DNA from: Clostridia bacterium | Lineage (GTDB): Bacteria; Bacillota; Clostridia; Christensenellales; Aristaeellaceae | Direction of reading: 5' to 3' | DNA length: 53,112 bases | NCBI GenBank assembly: GCA_016296675.1 | Contig: JAEDIV010000003.1 | Location: forward strand, 1 to 53,112 | Part shown: positions 34,980-43,319 of the stretch, in pieces | How positions within the stretch are numbered: the first letter of the stretch is position 1 | Layout: each line of letters begins with the position of its first letter | The notes under the pieces: generated by a model | Told to the model about the DNA's origin: nothing | Database searches by the model: none | The model's input: only the letters and a program-made list of their open reading frames with translations | Position numbers and translations under genes: made by a program

Positions 34980-36980
34980 ATGCGATCAACGAAAGGATTT
35001 CTTCCGATCACCAGAGAGGAAATGGAAAAACGAGGATGGGACAGACCTGATTTTGTTTATGTAACGGGCGACGCCTATGTGGATCATCCGTCTTTCGGTC
35101 TTGCCATCATTTCGCGTGTTTTGGAGAAGGCCGGATATCGCGTTTGTATGCTTCCTCAGCCTGATTGGCACAACAAGACCGCTTTCATGCAGTTCGGCGA
35201 ACCGAAAATCGGCTTTCTGGTCACATCCGGCGTAGTTGATTCCATGGTCAATCATTATACAGCAGCCAAAAAGCACAGAAACACCGACAGCTATTCTCCC
35301 GGCGGAAAAGCCGGATACCGGCCTGACAGGGCAACCATTGTGTATGCAAACAGAATCCGCGAAGCATACGGCTCCATTCCGATCGGAATTGGCGGCGTAG
35401 AAGCATCGCTCAGGCGTTTTGCGCATTACGACTACTGGGACGACCGCGTCAGAAACTCCATCCTTGTAGATTCAGGCGCTGACGTCCTTATGTACGGTAT
35501 GGGCGAAAACACAATTCTGCAGGTTGCAAAATGGATGAAAGAGGGCAGACCTTTTTCTGAAATGGATATTCCCGGAACCTGTATTATGGCAAAAAATGCG
35601 CCGGATGATGCAATTGTCATTTCATCTGCCGAAGAAGTCATGGCCGACAAAAAAGCCTATGCGCGCGCATTTCTCAGCCAGTATAATGAACAGGATCCGA
35701 TCCGAGGAAAGCGCCTTGCGCAGAAACACGGCGCAAGATATTTGGTTCAGAATATCCCCGCAATGCCCCTTACAAGTCAGGAACTTGATCAAGTTTATGC
35801 GCTTGCGTACAAAAGATCCTGGCATCCCATTTACGACGATCAGGGCGGCATTCCCGCGCTTCAGGAAGTGGAATTCTCCATCACTTCTGAACGCGGATGC
35901 TTTGGCGCATGCAATTTCTGTGCGCTCACATTTCATCAGGGCCGAATCGTAACTTCCCGCAGCAAGGAATCCATTTTGTCCGAAGCCAGGCTTCTTACGC
36001 AAAAACCGAATTTCAAAGGCTATATTCACGATGTCGGCGGTCCGACTGCGAATTTCCGTTTCCCGGCATGCAAAAAGCAGCTTAAATGCGGAACGTGCAA
36101 ACAGCGCCAGTGCCTGTTCCCGTCGCCCTGTAAAAATGTGGAGGCTGATCACAGCGAATATGTCGACATTCTTCGCTCCCTTCGTTCGCTTCCGAACGTC
36201 AAAAAGGTGTTTGTCCGTTCCGGTATCCGTTTTGACTACATGATGCTCGACAAAAAGAATACATTTTTAAACGAGCTTGTTAAACACCATATCAGCGGTC
36301 AGTTGAAAGTGGCGCCGGAACACGCCTCGCCGAACGCGCTTAAATATATGGGCAAACCGAATGTAGAAGTGTTTGACGAATTCCTTCGAAGGTTCAAAGA
36401 AGCGAACAAAGCGCATAAAATGGATCAGTATATCGTTCCGTACTTTATGTCCAGCCATCCCGGCTGCACACTGAATGACGCGATTCAGCTGGCTGTTTAC
36501 ATGAAGAAAAACAATCTGCATCCCGACCAGGTGCAGGATTTCTATCCGACGCCGGGTACGCTTTCTACCGCAATGTTCTATACGGGTCTGGATCCCAGGG
36601 ACATGAAGAGCGTATATGTTGCAAAGACGTACGAAGAAAAGGAAATGCAGCGCGCTCTTATGCAGTATGACCGTCCGCAGAACCGCGCCTTGGTCATAAA
36701 AGCGCTAAAAAAAGCCGGCAGAGACGATTTGATCGGCTGGGGTGCAGGATGCCTGATTCCGCCATATGATAGAACCGAATCGTCTAAAAAGAGTGCCGGA
36801 GCGCGAATTTCTACCGACCGCAGGCAGGAGCGCACGCACAAAGCCTCAGGACACGAATCTTTAAAAAATGCTTCCTCAAAGGACAGTCGCGCAAGAAGAA
36901 ATTCTGAACCCAAGCCGAATACCGTGAACAGGAACGCAAAATCAGCAAAAGAGAAAACGCAGAGAAGGGGAAGAAAATGA
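34980..36980 (+). CDS. YgiQ-family radical SAM protein
   Basis: 666 aa. An N-terminal B12-binding-like region (about 1-250, with GGVEASLRRFAHYDYW) precedes a radical SAM domain whose iron-sulfur ligands are C307, C311 and C314 (GCFGACNFCA). A second Cys cluster CGTCKQRQC at about 378-386 is typical for YgiQ, as are FVRSGIRFDY and VAPEHASP. The last 70 residues are basic and low complexity. The reaction of the family is not established. ATG 34980; its stop overlaps the next gene by ATGA. Confidence 0.92.
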   Translation: MRSTKGFLPITREEMEKRGWDRPDFVYVTGDAYVDHPSFGLAIISRVLEKAGYRVCMLPQPDWHNKTAFMQFGEPKIGFLVTSGVVDSMVNHYTAAKKHRNTDSYSPGGKAGYRPDRATIVYANRIREAYGSIPIGIGGVEASLRRFAHYDYWDDRVRNSILVDSGADVLMYGMGENTILQVAKWMKEGRPFSEMDIPGTCIMAKNAPDDAIVISSAEEVMADKKAYARAFLSQYNEQDPIRGKRLAQKHGARYLVQNIPAMPLTSQELDQVYALAYKRSWHPIYDDQGGIPALQEVEFSITSERGCFGACNFCALTFHQGRIVTSRSKESILSEARLLTQKPNFKGYIHDVGGPTANFRFPACKKQLKCGTCKQRQCLFPSPCKNVEADHSEYVDILRSLRSLPNVKKVFVRSGIRFDYMMLDKKNTFLNELVKHHISGQLKVAPEHASPNALKYMGKPNVEVFDEFLRRFKEANKAHKMDQYIVPYFMSSHPGCTLNDAIQLAVYMKKNNLHPDQVQDFYPTPGTLSTAMFYTGLDPRDMKSVYVAKTYEEKEMQRALMQYDRPQNRALVIKALKKAGRDDLIGWGAGCLIPPYDRTESSKKSAGARISTDRRQERTHKASGHESLKNASSKDSRARRNSEPKPNTVNRNAKSAKEKTQRRGRK

Positions 36981-38452
36981 CATATACCGCAAAAATTGTA
37001 TATGATAATAAAACGCTTTCCCTGAATGCAAACGACGGAGAACGGCTTATGGATGTGCTTGCGAGAGCCGGCGCCGGCATTCATGCGCCCTGTGGCGGAA
37101 GAGGCGTCTGCGGAAAATGCCTTGTCAAAGTGGACGGCGCTTTCAAATCCACCTCAGAATCACCTCAAGGCTACGCGCTCGCATGCAAAAGTTACATTTC
37201 AGACGATATCACAATATATGTAACCAGCGAGTCCGCAGAAATTCTTGCCGACGTCAGCAAGACCAATCTGATCACCGATGGCGAGAAGGGTCTTGGAATT
37301 GCCATTGATATCGGAACAACCACGCTTGCCGCTTTTTTGATGGATCTTGCATCCGGAGAAGTTCTGGCAAGCGAAACAATGCTCAATCCTCAAAGAGCGC
37401 ATGGCGCGGATGTCGTTTCGCGAATTGCGTTTTCCATTGAAAACAGCAAAAATGCTTTTGTTTTGCAAAATGAAATCCAGCATGCCGTTTCTTCTCTCAC
37501 GAAATCCCTTCTCATCAAATCAGGAAAAAAAGGAGAGGCCGTTTCTTCTTATTCATTCGCAGGAAACACTGCAATGATGCATTTTCTTACCGGAAAATCA
37601 GCGCTTGGCCTTTCGGCAGCGCCGTTTACGCCTGAGTACACACTTGGCTTTTCCTCAGAGTTTTTCGGAGCAAACGCATACTTCGGCGGCTGCATTTCAG
37701 GGTACGTCGGTTCAGATACGCTCTCAGCTATGCTCGCTGCAGAATTTCACACTACGAAAAAAACCCTTCTCCTCATTGACATCGGAACCAACGGCGAAAT
37801 TGCGCTTGTTCATAAAGGAAACATTCTTTGCTGTTCATGCGCTGCCGGACCTGCTTTTGAAGGCGCGCACATCACCTCAGGTACGGGCGCGGTAAAAGGC
37901 GCTATTGACCATGCAGAGATTATCGACGGAAAGCTCGCGTACTCCACCATCCGCAATTTTCCTGCATCCGGCATTTGCGGAAGCGGTCTGATCGATCTTA
38001 CCGCTTGTCTCATTGAAGAAGGCATTATTTCTCCGATGGGCAGAATGTCAGAGGATTATCATATTACAGAAAACGTCTATCTCGCAAAAAAGGATATCCG
38101 TGAGATTCAGCTGGCCAAAGCTGCCATCGCCGCCGGAATTGATATTCTCATTTCCGAATCCGGGATTTCTGAAAGTGATATAGACGAAGTCCTGATTGCG
38201 GGCGGATTCGGAAATTTCATCAATCTTGAAAACGCATGCAGGATTGGATTACTACCGAAGTCGCTTCTTTCGAAAATCCGTCCGATCGGAAATGCTGCCG
38301 GCGAAGGCGCACGAATCGCACTTGTCAGCAAGGAGGCGCGCGCAAATCTCGACATGATTCAATCGCGTTCCCGCTATATCGAGCTGGCTGCACACCCTGA
38401 TTTTGCGGATCTTTATGCTGATCATCTGCCTTTTGAATCCTTGGACGAATAA
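36977..38452 (+). CDS. RACo-like 2Fe-2S/ASKHA ATPase (corrinoid-protein activator family)
   Basis: 491 aa. An N-terminal plant-type 2Fe-2S ferredoxin domain (C39-x5-C45-x2-C48, then C70) joins an ASKHA ATPase part starting GIAIDIGTTTLAA (about 107-119), with LLIDIGTNGEIAL (about 261-273) and a late VLIAGGFGNF. RACo proteins reactivate corrinoid methyltransferases by ATP-driven reduction. This one is shorter than the usual 600-plus residues, consistent with a reduced middle region. No corrinoid protein or methyltransferase gene is adjacent. Translationally coupled to ygiQ at 36977-36980. Confidence 0.85.
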   Translation: MTYTAKIVYDNKTLSLNANDGERLMDVLARAGAGIHAPCGGRGVCGKCLVKVDGAFKSTSESPQGYALACKSYISDDITIYVTSESAEILADVSKTNLITDGEKGLGIAIDIGTTTLAAFLMDLASGEVLASETMLNPQRAHGADVVSRIAFSIENSKNAFVLQNEIQHAVSSLTKSLLIKSGKKGEAVSSYSFAGNTAMMHFLTGKSALGLSAAPFTPEYTLGFSSEFFGANAYFGGCISGYVGSDTLSAMLAAEFHTTKKTLLLIDIGTNGEIALVHKGNILCCSCAAGPAFEGAHITSGTGAVKGAIDHAEIIDGKLAYSTIRNFPASGICGSGLIDLTACLIEEGIISPMGRMSEDYHITENVYLAKKDIREIQLAKAAIAAGIDILISESGISESDIDEVLIAGGFGNFINLENACRIGLLPKSLLSKIRPIGNAAGEGARIALVSKEARANLDMIQSRSRYIELAAHPDFADLYADHLPFESLDE

Positions 38453-38511
38453 ATCAGCCTATAATTCGACACGATTCTGTAATAATATTTTATAAAATCG
38501 AAATAAAACTA

Positions 38512-38540
38512 TTGACAGACTGTGTTCGGTTTTGTATAAT
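38512..38540 (+). promoter_or_regulatory. Consensus promoter of the TetR-family gene
   Basis: TTGACA (38512-38517), a 17-base spacer and TATAAT (38535-38540), a perfect match. GTTTT...AAAAC inverted repeat flanks the -10, and ACAGAC recurs on both sides (about 38515 and 38545), so an autoregulatory operator may overlap. Confidence 0.75.
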
Positions 38541-38593
38541 GAAAACAGACCGCAGTATGGTAATATTATTCGGAATCGGGGCGTGAACAGACG

Positions 38594-39310
38594 ATGCGTA
38601 AGGGAGATGCGCGCAGAGCAGCCATTATCGATACGGCTGAACGGCTTTTCTATCAAAAGGGATATGAAGAGACCTCCGTTCAGGACGTGCTTGACGAGCT
38701 GCATCTTTCAAAAGGCGGATTTTACCACCACTTTGAAAGTAAGCTTTCGCTTCTTGAAGCGATTTGTGAAAAGCGCACCATCGCATCCTTCGAAGAGACC
38801 GAGCGTATCATCAGCGAAGGCAACCTGAACGCGGTAGAAAAGCTCAATCTTCTTTTCGGAATGTCTTCCATTTTCAATCAGGACAGCATGGATTTCATCG
38901 CGCTGATGCTCAGAGTTGCTTATAAAGAAGGCCAGGTCATGCTCCGAGAGCAGATGAAGCTCACAAGCATGCGCCTTATGCAGCCTCTGGTTGACGATGT
39001 TATTGAAGAGGGTGTAAAGGAAAACCTTTTCTTCGTCAAGTATCCCGAATCAATGGGCTCTCTTCTTCTTTTGCTCGGTCACAATATGACGGATAAGATT
39101 TCTTACATTCTGGCTACTGCTGACGAAGACCCGAAGAGCCTTGAAAAGATCATTGAAGAACTGAAAGTATACCGCTACGCGATCGAAACGCTTCTCAACG
39201 CGCCGTATGGCTCCATTCAGCTGTTTGATGTAACGCGCATAAGCGATGTGCTTATGGCAATCAACGAACAGAATAAAAAAGAATTGAACGGTGAGCTTGA
39301 AAAAGCATAA
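38594..39310 (+). CDS. TetR/AcrR family transcriptional regulator
   Basis: 238 aa. The N-terminal helix-turn-helix (about 8-54) reads AAIIDTAERLFYQKGYEETSVQDVL then LHLSKGGFYHHFESK in two parts, the classic TetR pattern. The helical C-terminal ligand domain has no recognisable binding family. Targets are unknown; no efflux or metabolic gene is divergently adjacent, so it may act on itself, on the downstream amidase gene or elsewhere. ATG 38594 has a weak GGGG site 12 bases upstream. Confidence 0.92.
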   Translation: MRKGDARRAAIIDTAERLFYQKGYEETSVQDVLDELHLSKGGFYHHFESKLSLLEAICEKRTIASFEETERIISEGNLNAVEKLNLLFGMSSIFNQDSMDFIALMLRVAYKEGQVMLREQMKLTSMRLMQPLVDDVIEEGVKENLFFVKYPESMGSLLLLLGHNMTDKISYILATADEDPKSLEKIIEELKVYRYAIETLLNAPYGSIQLFDVTRISDVLMAINEQNKKELNGELEKA

Positions 39311-39377
39311 AATTATTTCTCATTTATGGAACAAAATACCGTTTCTCTCCGTCTAACCGTAAAGGGGGATGATGGAT

Positions 39378-40124
39378 ATGAAACGGTATTTTGTTTTCCT
39401 TTTAATTCTTGCTTTTTTGCTTTCAGGTTTTTCCTGCTTTTCTGAAAGAGGTGACATTGTGATCTTTTCAAAGCTTACGGGAGTCGATGCATTTCCGCTC
39501 AAAGGTTATAAAATCGGCATTGATCCCGGGCATCAGCTGAAAGCAAACAACGATCTTGAAATTTCCATGCCCGGAACTTATGAAAGAAAAGCAAAGGTTG
39601 CTTCCGGAACCCGCGGGACAACGACGAATATTGCAGAATATGTAACGGTACTTGAAATCTCTTTGAAGCTTCGGGATCTCCTTGAGGCGCTTGGCGCAGA
39701 AGTACTTATGACCCGTGAAACCCATGATGTTGATATTTCGAATCAGGAAAGGGCAATCATGATGAACGAGTGGGGAGCAGACCTTGTTTTGCGAATGCAT
39801 TGCAACGGTTCTACAGATCCGTATGTTCAGGGAATGGGAATGTATGTGCGTTTGACCGGCGATTGCCACAAAGAAAGCTATGCACTCGCTGAAAAGCTTC
39901 TTAAGCATATGGTTCAGGAAACCGGCGCGAAAAAAGACGGCATCTTCCAGCGCAATACCTATACCGGCCTTAATTGGTCCAAAGTTCCCAGCGTTCTTGT
40001 CGAAATGGGCTATATGACCAACCCCGATGAAGACGTAAAATTAAACAGCGCCGAATACCAGGAAAAGCTGGTGATCGGCGCCGTCCACGGCATTATGGAT
40101 TATCTGAATATTTCTCTTGATTAG
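39378..40124 (+). CDS. Exported N-acetylmuramoyl-L-alanine amidase (Amidase_3)
   Basis: 248 aa. A signal peptide (about 1-20) precedes a zinc amidase domain: IDPGH (first metal His, near 49), a Glu ligand in the EYVTVLEIS helix, RMHCN (third ligand) and the catalytic Glu in LVEMGYMTN. Cleaves the stem peptide from peptidoglycan. Three ATGs lie close together (39369, 39372, 39378); the last has AAAGGGGG at the best distance. It overlaps the opposing lipid kinase gene by 4 bases at the stop codons. Confidence 0.93.
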   Translation: MKRYFVFLLILAFLLSGFSCFSERGDIVIFSKLTGVDAFPLKGYKIGIDPGHQLKANNDLEISMPGTYERKAKVASGTRGTTTNIAEYVTVLEISLKLRDLLEALGAEVLMTRETHDVDISNQERAIMMNEWGADLVLRMHCNGSTDPYVQGMGMYVRLTGDCHKESYALAEKLLKHMVQETGAKKDGIFQRNTYTGLNWSKVPSVLVEMGYMTNPDEDVKLNSAEYQEKLVIGAVHGIMDYLNISLD

Positions 40125-40987
40125 TATCTTGCGCCGACGCCGCTTGGAACGATAGCGATGTCGGCGTTATTTGTGTCCATAAGTTCGCCGTCCAATTGCA
40201 TGGTCATGTTATCCATCTGGATGCGTACGCGTTTGCATGTTTTTGTGGTAGTAATCGAAAGACCCGTATGCTTTCCGCTGATAAATAACGGAAGAAGGAA
40301 GGGAATCATCCATTTCCTAAGTGTTTTGATCATTACGATGTTCAAAAGGCCGTCATACGGAACCGCATCGGGCACAGCCTTCATGCCGCCGCCGATAAAT
40401 TTACCGTTTCCGACAGAGAGAATGCACAGCTTTTTTCTTTCAAACGGTTCGTCGTCAATGGATATCATTACGTCCAGCGGCTTATAATCCTTAAGCGCAT
40501 CCTTAAGCGCAAAAAGATACGCCTTCATACCGGACATTTTTTCTCTGTAGCCTTCCAGATGCCTTAAAACTTCAACATCAAAGCCGGCGCCGCAAACGTT
40601 CAAAAAGGCTCTTCCGTTTACCGTTGCATAGTCGAGCCTGCGAAGCGGGGAAGAGAGCTGTTTTTTGATTGCCGCAATCGGTTCAACCGGTATATGCATA
40701 CACTTTACAAAATCATTGCCCGTTCCGCAAGGAGCAAAAATAATCGCGACTGCGCTTCCGACAACGCCGTGAACCACTTCGCTCATTGTTCCGTCTCCGC
40801 CGGCAACAATGATTGCTTCGTGCGCAGATTTTACGGCTTCCTTTGCAAAATCAAACGCATCTCCGGTGTTCTTTGTATGCTTAACGACATACTTGATCTT
40901 ATCCTGTTTCAAAAGCGCTTCAATATCAGGCAGGATTTTTAATGCCTTGCCGCTGCCGGAAAATGGATTTACAAGCACAGTAATCAT
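40121..40987 (-). CDS. Diacylglycerol kinase-like lipid kinase (YegS/BmrU family)
   Basis: 288 aa. The catalytic DAGKc signature is visible as VNPFSGSGKA (about 6-15) and GGDGTMSEVVHG (about 63-74), with a GTGNDF loop (about 88-93). It phosphorylates diacylglycerol or a related lipid at the membrane face; in Clostridia it often recycles DAG. The SD (AGGAC) is weak. A TTGACA with TACTTT at 17 bases (41046-41074 on the minus strand) may be its promoter. Tail-to-tail with the amidase gene. Confidence 0.9.
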   Translation of the reverse strand: MITVLVNPFSGSGKALKILPDIEALLKQDKIKYVVKHTKNTGDAFDFAKEAVKSAHEAIIVAGGDGTMSEVVHGVVGSAVAIIFAPCGTGNDFVKCMHIPVEPIAAIKKQLSSPLRRLDYATVNGRAFLNVCGAGFDVEVLRHLEGYREKMSGMKAYLFALKDALKDYKPLDVMISIDDEPFERKKLCILSVGNGKFIGGGMKAVPDAVPYDGLLNIVMIKTLRKWMIPFLLPLFISGKHTGLSITTTKTCKRVRIQMDNMTMQLDGELMDTNNADIAIVPSGVGARY

Positions 40988-41060
40988 AATCTTATCTCAC
41001 TGTCCTATGTTCATTATCACTTTAGTATATAAAATTCCTATAAATAAAGTACTCCTAACC

Positions 41061-41088
41061 AAGTGATTTGTCAAGCGACAAATCACTT
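41061..41088. terminator. 12-bp perfect inverted repeat at the end of the ger operon
   Basis: AAGTGATTTGTC and GACAAATCACTT around an AAGC loop. The gerC stop (41083-41085) lies in the stem. On the transcribed minus strand no T-run follows, so it may act more as an mRNA-end stabiliser than a classic terminator; TTGACA for the next gene is formed by its other half. Confidence 0.5.
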
Positions 41089-42186
41089 TTCTCCGTTCAA
41101 TTCGAGATTTATTTTTACATCAGCCTTCGCAAATTTATCCAGCCATAAATACTCCTCAAAAGATTCTGAGTCCTTAAATTTTCTTGCAGCATATTCTGAA
41201 AATCCGAACGGCTCTACGCTAAGGCTTTGGCATTTGGAGATTACATTGTAAAACTCTTCAGTCATCTGTTTTTCAATACTCTTTATGTCCATCTCATCGT
41301 CTATCGTTGCAATATCAAGAAATAATGTTACTTCAATGTACGCCTCGTCTCCGCTCACATCGACATTCACATTTCTTCTTTTTCTTGTGGATACCCGCAT
41401 CGCGTAAGGAGAAGCAAAATCTACGATCCTGCTTGAATCTCCCATCAAAAAATAGCACATTTGCATCTCGCGCCCATTGATCACGCCTGCCAATCTTCGT
41501 CTGTCAAACAGCGCCGCACCCAAATATTCGTTTTTGTTTTCGCCTTTACGATTCAGTTCACCCGGCATGTACGCATCTTTATCCTTTCCTTTATCGCTTA
41601 TTCCTGATGTATCTGCCAGCGTACACAGAGCGGTTGAATATCTTCCTTTAAGACCCGCATAAAGATTTGACAGCGTGCATGAGGGAATGAAGCCATTCTG
41701 CGCATGATAGGAAAGCATCGCAGGGATTGTGATCGACAGCCGGATTCCGATATGCGGTTTCTGATTCTCAATCAGAACTTTGGCGCTTTTCTCCGTCACA
41801 ATAACCTCCGCGCTTCCTGTGATTAAAAACACATTCATAAATGTATCTATCGTTTCATAAAACTTATCGCTTTTGCTGAAGGATTTTGAAAATACAATTG
41901 TTTTCAGATGCGTCAGATTCAGCTGCTGCGGAAGAGACGCGTGAAGGATATTGTTTGCCGTTTCAAAATTCTCTGCGCTCGCAGAATAAATCTGATAGCT
42001 TGACGACGAATTTTCTTCCTTCTGAACGGGAGAGGCGAGATTGGGCACCAGCACAGTAACCGTCATTATATCATCTTCATAGTCGATGCCCATGCTGACT
42101 GCATGCGCCTGATTTTCAATTCTGTATGACGGCGCACATCCCGACAAAAAGAGCAGTAAAGCCAAACATAGAATCAGTTTTTTCAT
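41083..42186 (-). CDS. gerC: Ger(x)C-family spore germination lipoprotein
   Basis: 367 aa. The signal peptide ends in lipobox LSGC (Cys 17). The rest matches the GerAC/GerKC pattern: AHAVSMGIDYEDD near 28-40, an HLKTIVFS strand, the MPGELNRKG region and a late C-terminal domain. It is the outer-membrane-face lipoprotein of a germinant receptor in the spore inner membrane. The start overlaps the gerB stop by ATGA (42183-42186), so the operon is translated in sequence. Confidence 0.93.
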   Translation of the reverse strand: MKKLILCLALLLFLSGCAPSYRIENQAHAVSMGIDYEDDIMTVTVLVPNLASPVQKEENSSSSYQIYSASAENFETANNILHASLPQQLNLTHLKTIVFSKSFSKSDKFYETIDTFMNVFLITGSAEVIVTEKSAKVLIENQKPHIGIRLSITIPAMLSYHAQNGFIPSCTLSNLYAGLKGRYSTALCTLADTSGISDKGKDKDAYMPGELNRKGENKNEYLGAALFDRRRLAGVINGREMQMCYFLMGDSSRIVDFASPYAMRVSTRKRRNVNVDVSGDEAYIEVTLFLDIATIDDEMDIKSIEKQMTEEFYNVISKCQSLSVEPFGFSEYAARKFKDSESFEEYLWLDKFAKADVKINLELNGEK

Positions 42187-43319
42187 TTTGCTTTCTCTTT
42201 CTTCTTAAACAAGGATACACAGGCAAGAGTCAAAAATGCAAAGCTTAAAAGCGGCCCGAGCCCCGCAGAAAATGCAGCTGAGCGGCTTTGATCAGAGAGT
42301 CTGAATAGCGCAATTACCATTGATATAATGCCAAGGAGAAACTGACACTTGCGTCCTTTTTCCATTAGCGCTCTGTTCATAAGCCACCCTGATGCAAACA
42401 GCATGTAGGATGCACAGATAAAAAGCGATGAAAACCAGATAATTAATATCGGAAGCTGGACCGTCCTGTTGCTTCGCCCGTTTGAAAGCATCAGGTCCAT
42501 ACCGGCTGACCTGCTTTTAAAAACAGGAGACAAAGAAGGATACATAAAAGAATGAATGAGCAATAGGAGAAATGAGATCCCTATGCACAAACAAAACACT
42601 TTGAGTATACTTTCAGGCGCTGCTTTTTTATGCTCGTTTCTTCCGATGACGGCATATCCGGTTTCAACCATAAAGCTTACAGGAATCAGCAAATAATATG
42701 TCATTATTTTTCTCCCGGTATTCAAAAGCACTTTTGTCCCCGGCCCCAAAATCGGAAAGATGTATGACATGTCAGCAGTATCATATTCAAGGTGCAAAAC
42801 AACTGCGTACAAAAGCAAGTTTATCCTTATCCAGACTTCGCACGAACCGCCCAGGCCGTTTCCGCCTTTTGAGCATGCAAAGATAACTGCAACCGCTGTA
42901 GGAATCAGTAAAAGAAGCTTATGCATGTTGTAAAGCGTTGCGTACGCGCCGGATGAAGTCAGAATCGAAATAAGCGCGCTGGTTTCATACATCAGCGCGA
43001 GCGACAATATCATACAGAAAATTCGGTATACCTTTTCGCCGGCTGCCTGCGTTATACTTTCACTTAATGTACCGTTATGTTTTTTCATCAGAAAATACGC
43101 GCCCAATATAGCAGGAAACGAAAAAGCAGCGCCGATCAAAGCAGCGAGCCATCCGCTGTTTTCCACTTCGGGCGTATCAATTACAGTCATATAGAAAACC
43201 CGTGCCGTTACGGAAACCACTGTAAGCGCCGTCATTGGAAAATGCGTGATTTCCTGATCATCCGCGCGCATTTTCCGTCCTGCGTTTGGCCATATCATAT
43301 ATTTCTTCAATTCAATCAT
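42183..43319 (-). CDS. gerB: GerAB-family spore germination permease
   Basis: 378 aa with about ten membrane helices, the B subunit of a germinant receptor in the amino-acid/polyamine permease superfamily. It probably forms the germinant-binding site. The family segment ITHFPMTALTVVSVTARVF lies at the start, and the helix spacing is typical. Coupled on both sides by 4-base overlaps with gerA and gerC. The germinant is not predictable from the sequence. Confidence 0.92.
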   Translation of the reverse strand: MIELKKYMIWPNAGRKMRADDQEITHFPMTALTVVSVTARVFYMTVIDTPEVENSGWLAALIGAAFSFPAILGAYFLMKKHNGTLSESITQAAGEKVYRIFCMILSLALMYETSALISILTSSGAYATLYNMHKLLLLIPTAVAVIFACSKGGNGLGGSCEVWIRINLLLYAVVLHLEYDTADMSYIFPILGPGTKVLLNTGRKIMTYYLLIPVSFMVETGYAVIGRNEHKKAAPESILKVFCLCIGISFLLLLIHSFMYPSLSPVFKSRSAGMDLMLSNGRSNRTVQLPILIIWFSSLFICASYMLFASGWLMNRALMEKGRKCQFLLGIISMVIALFRLSDQSRSAAFSAGLGPLLSFAFLTLACVSLFKKKEKAK

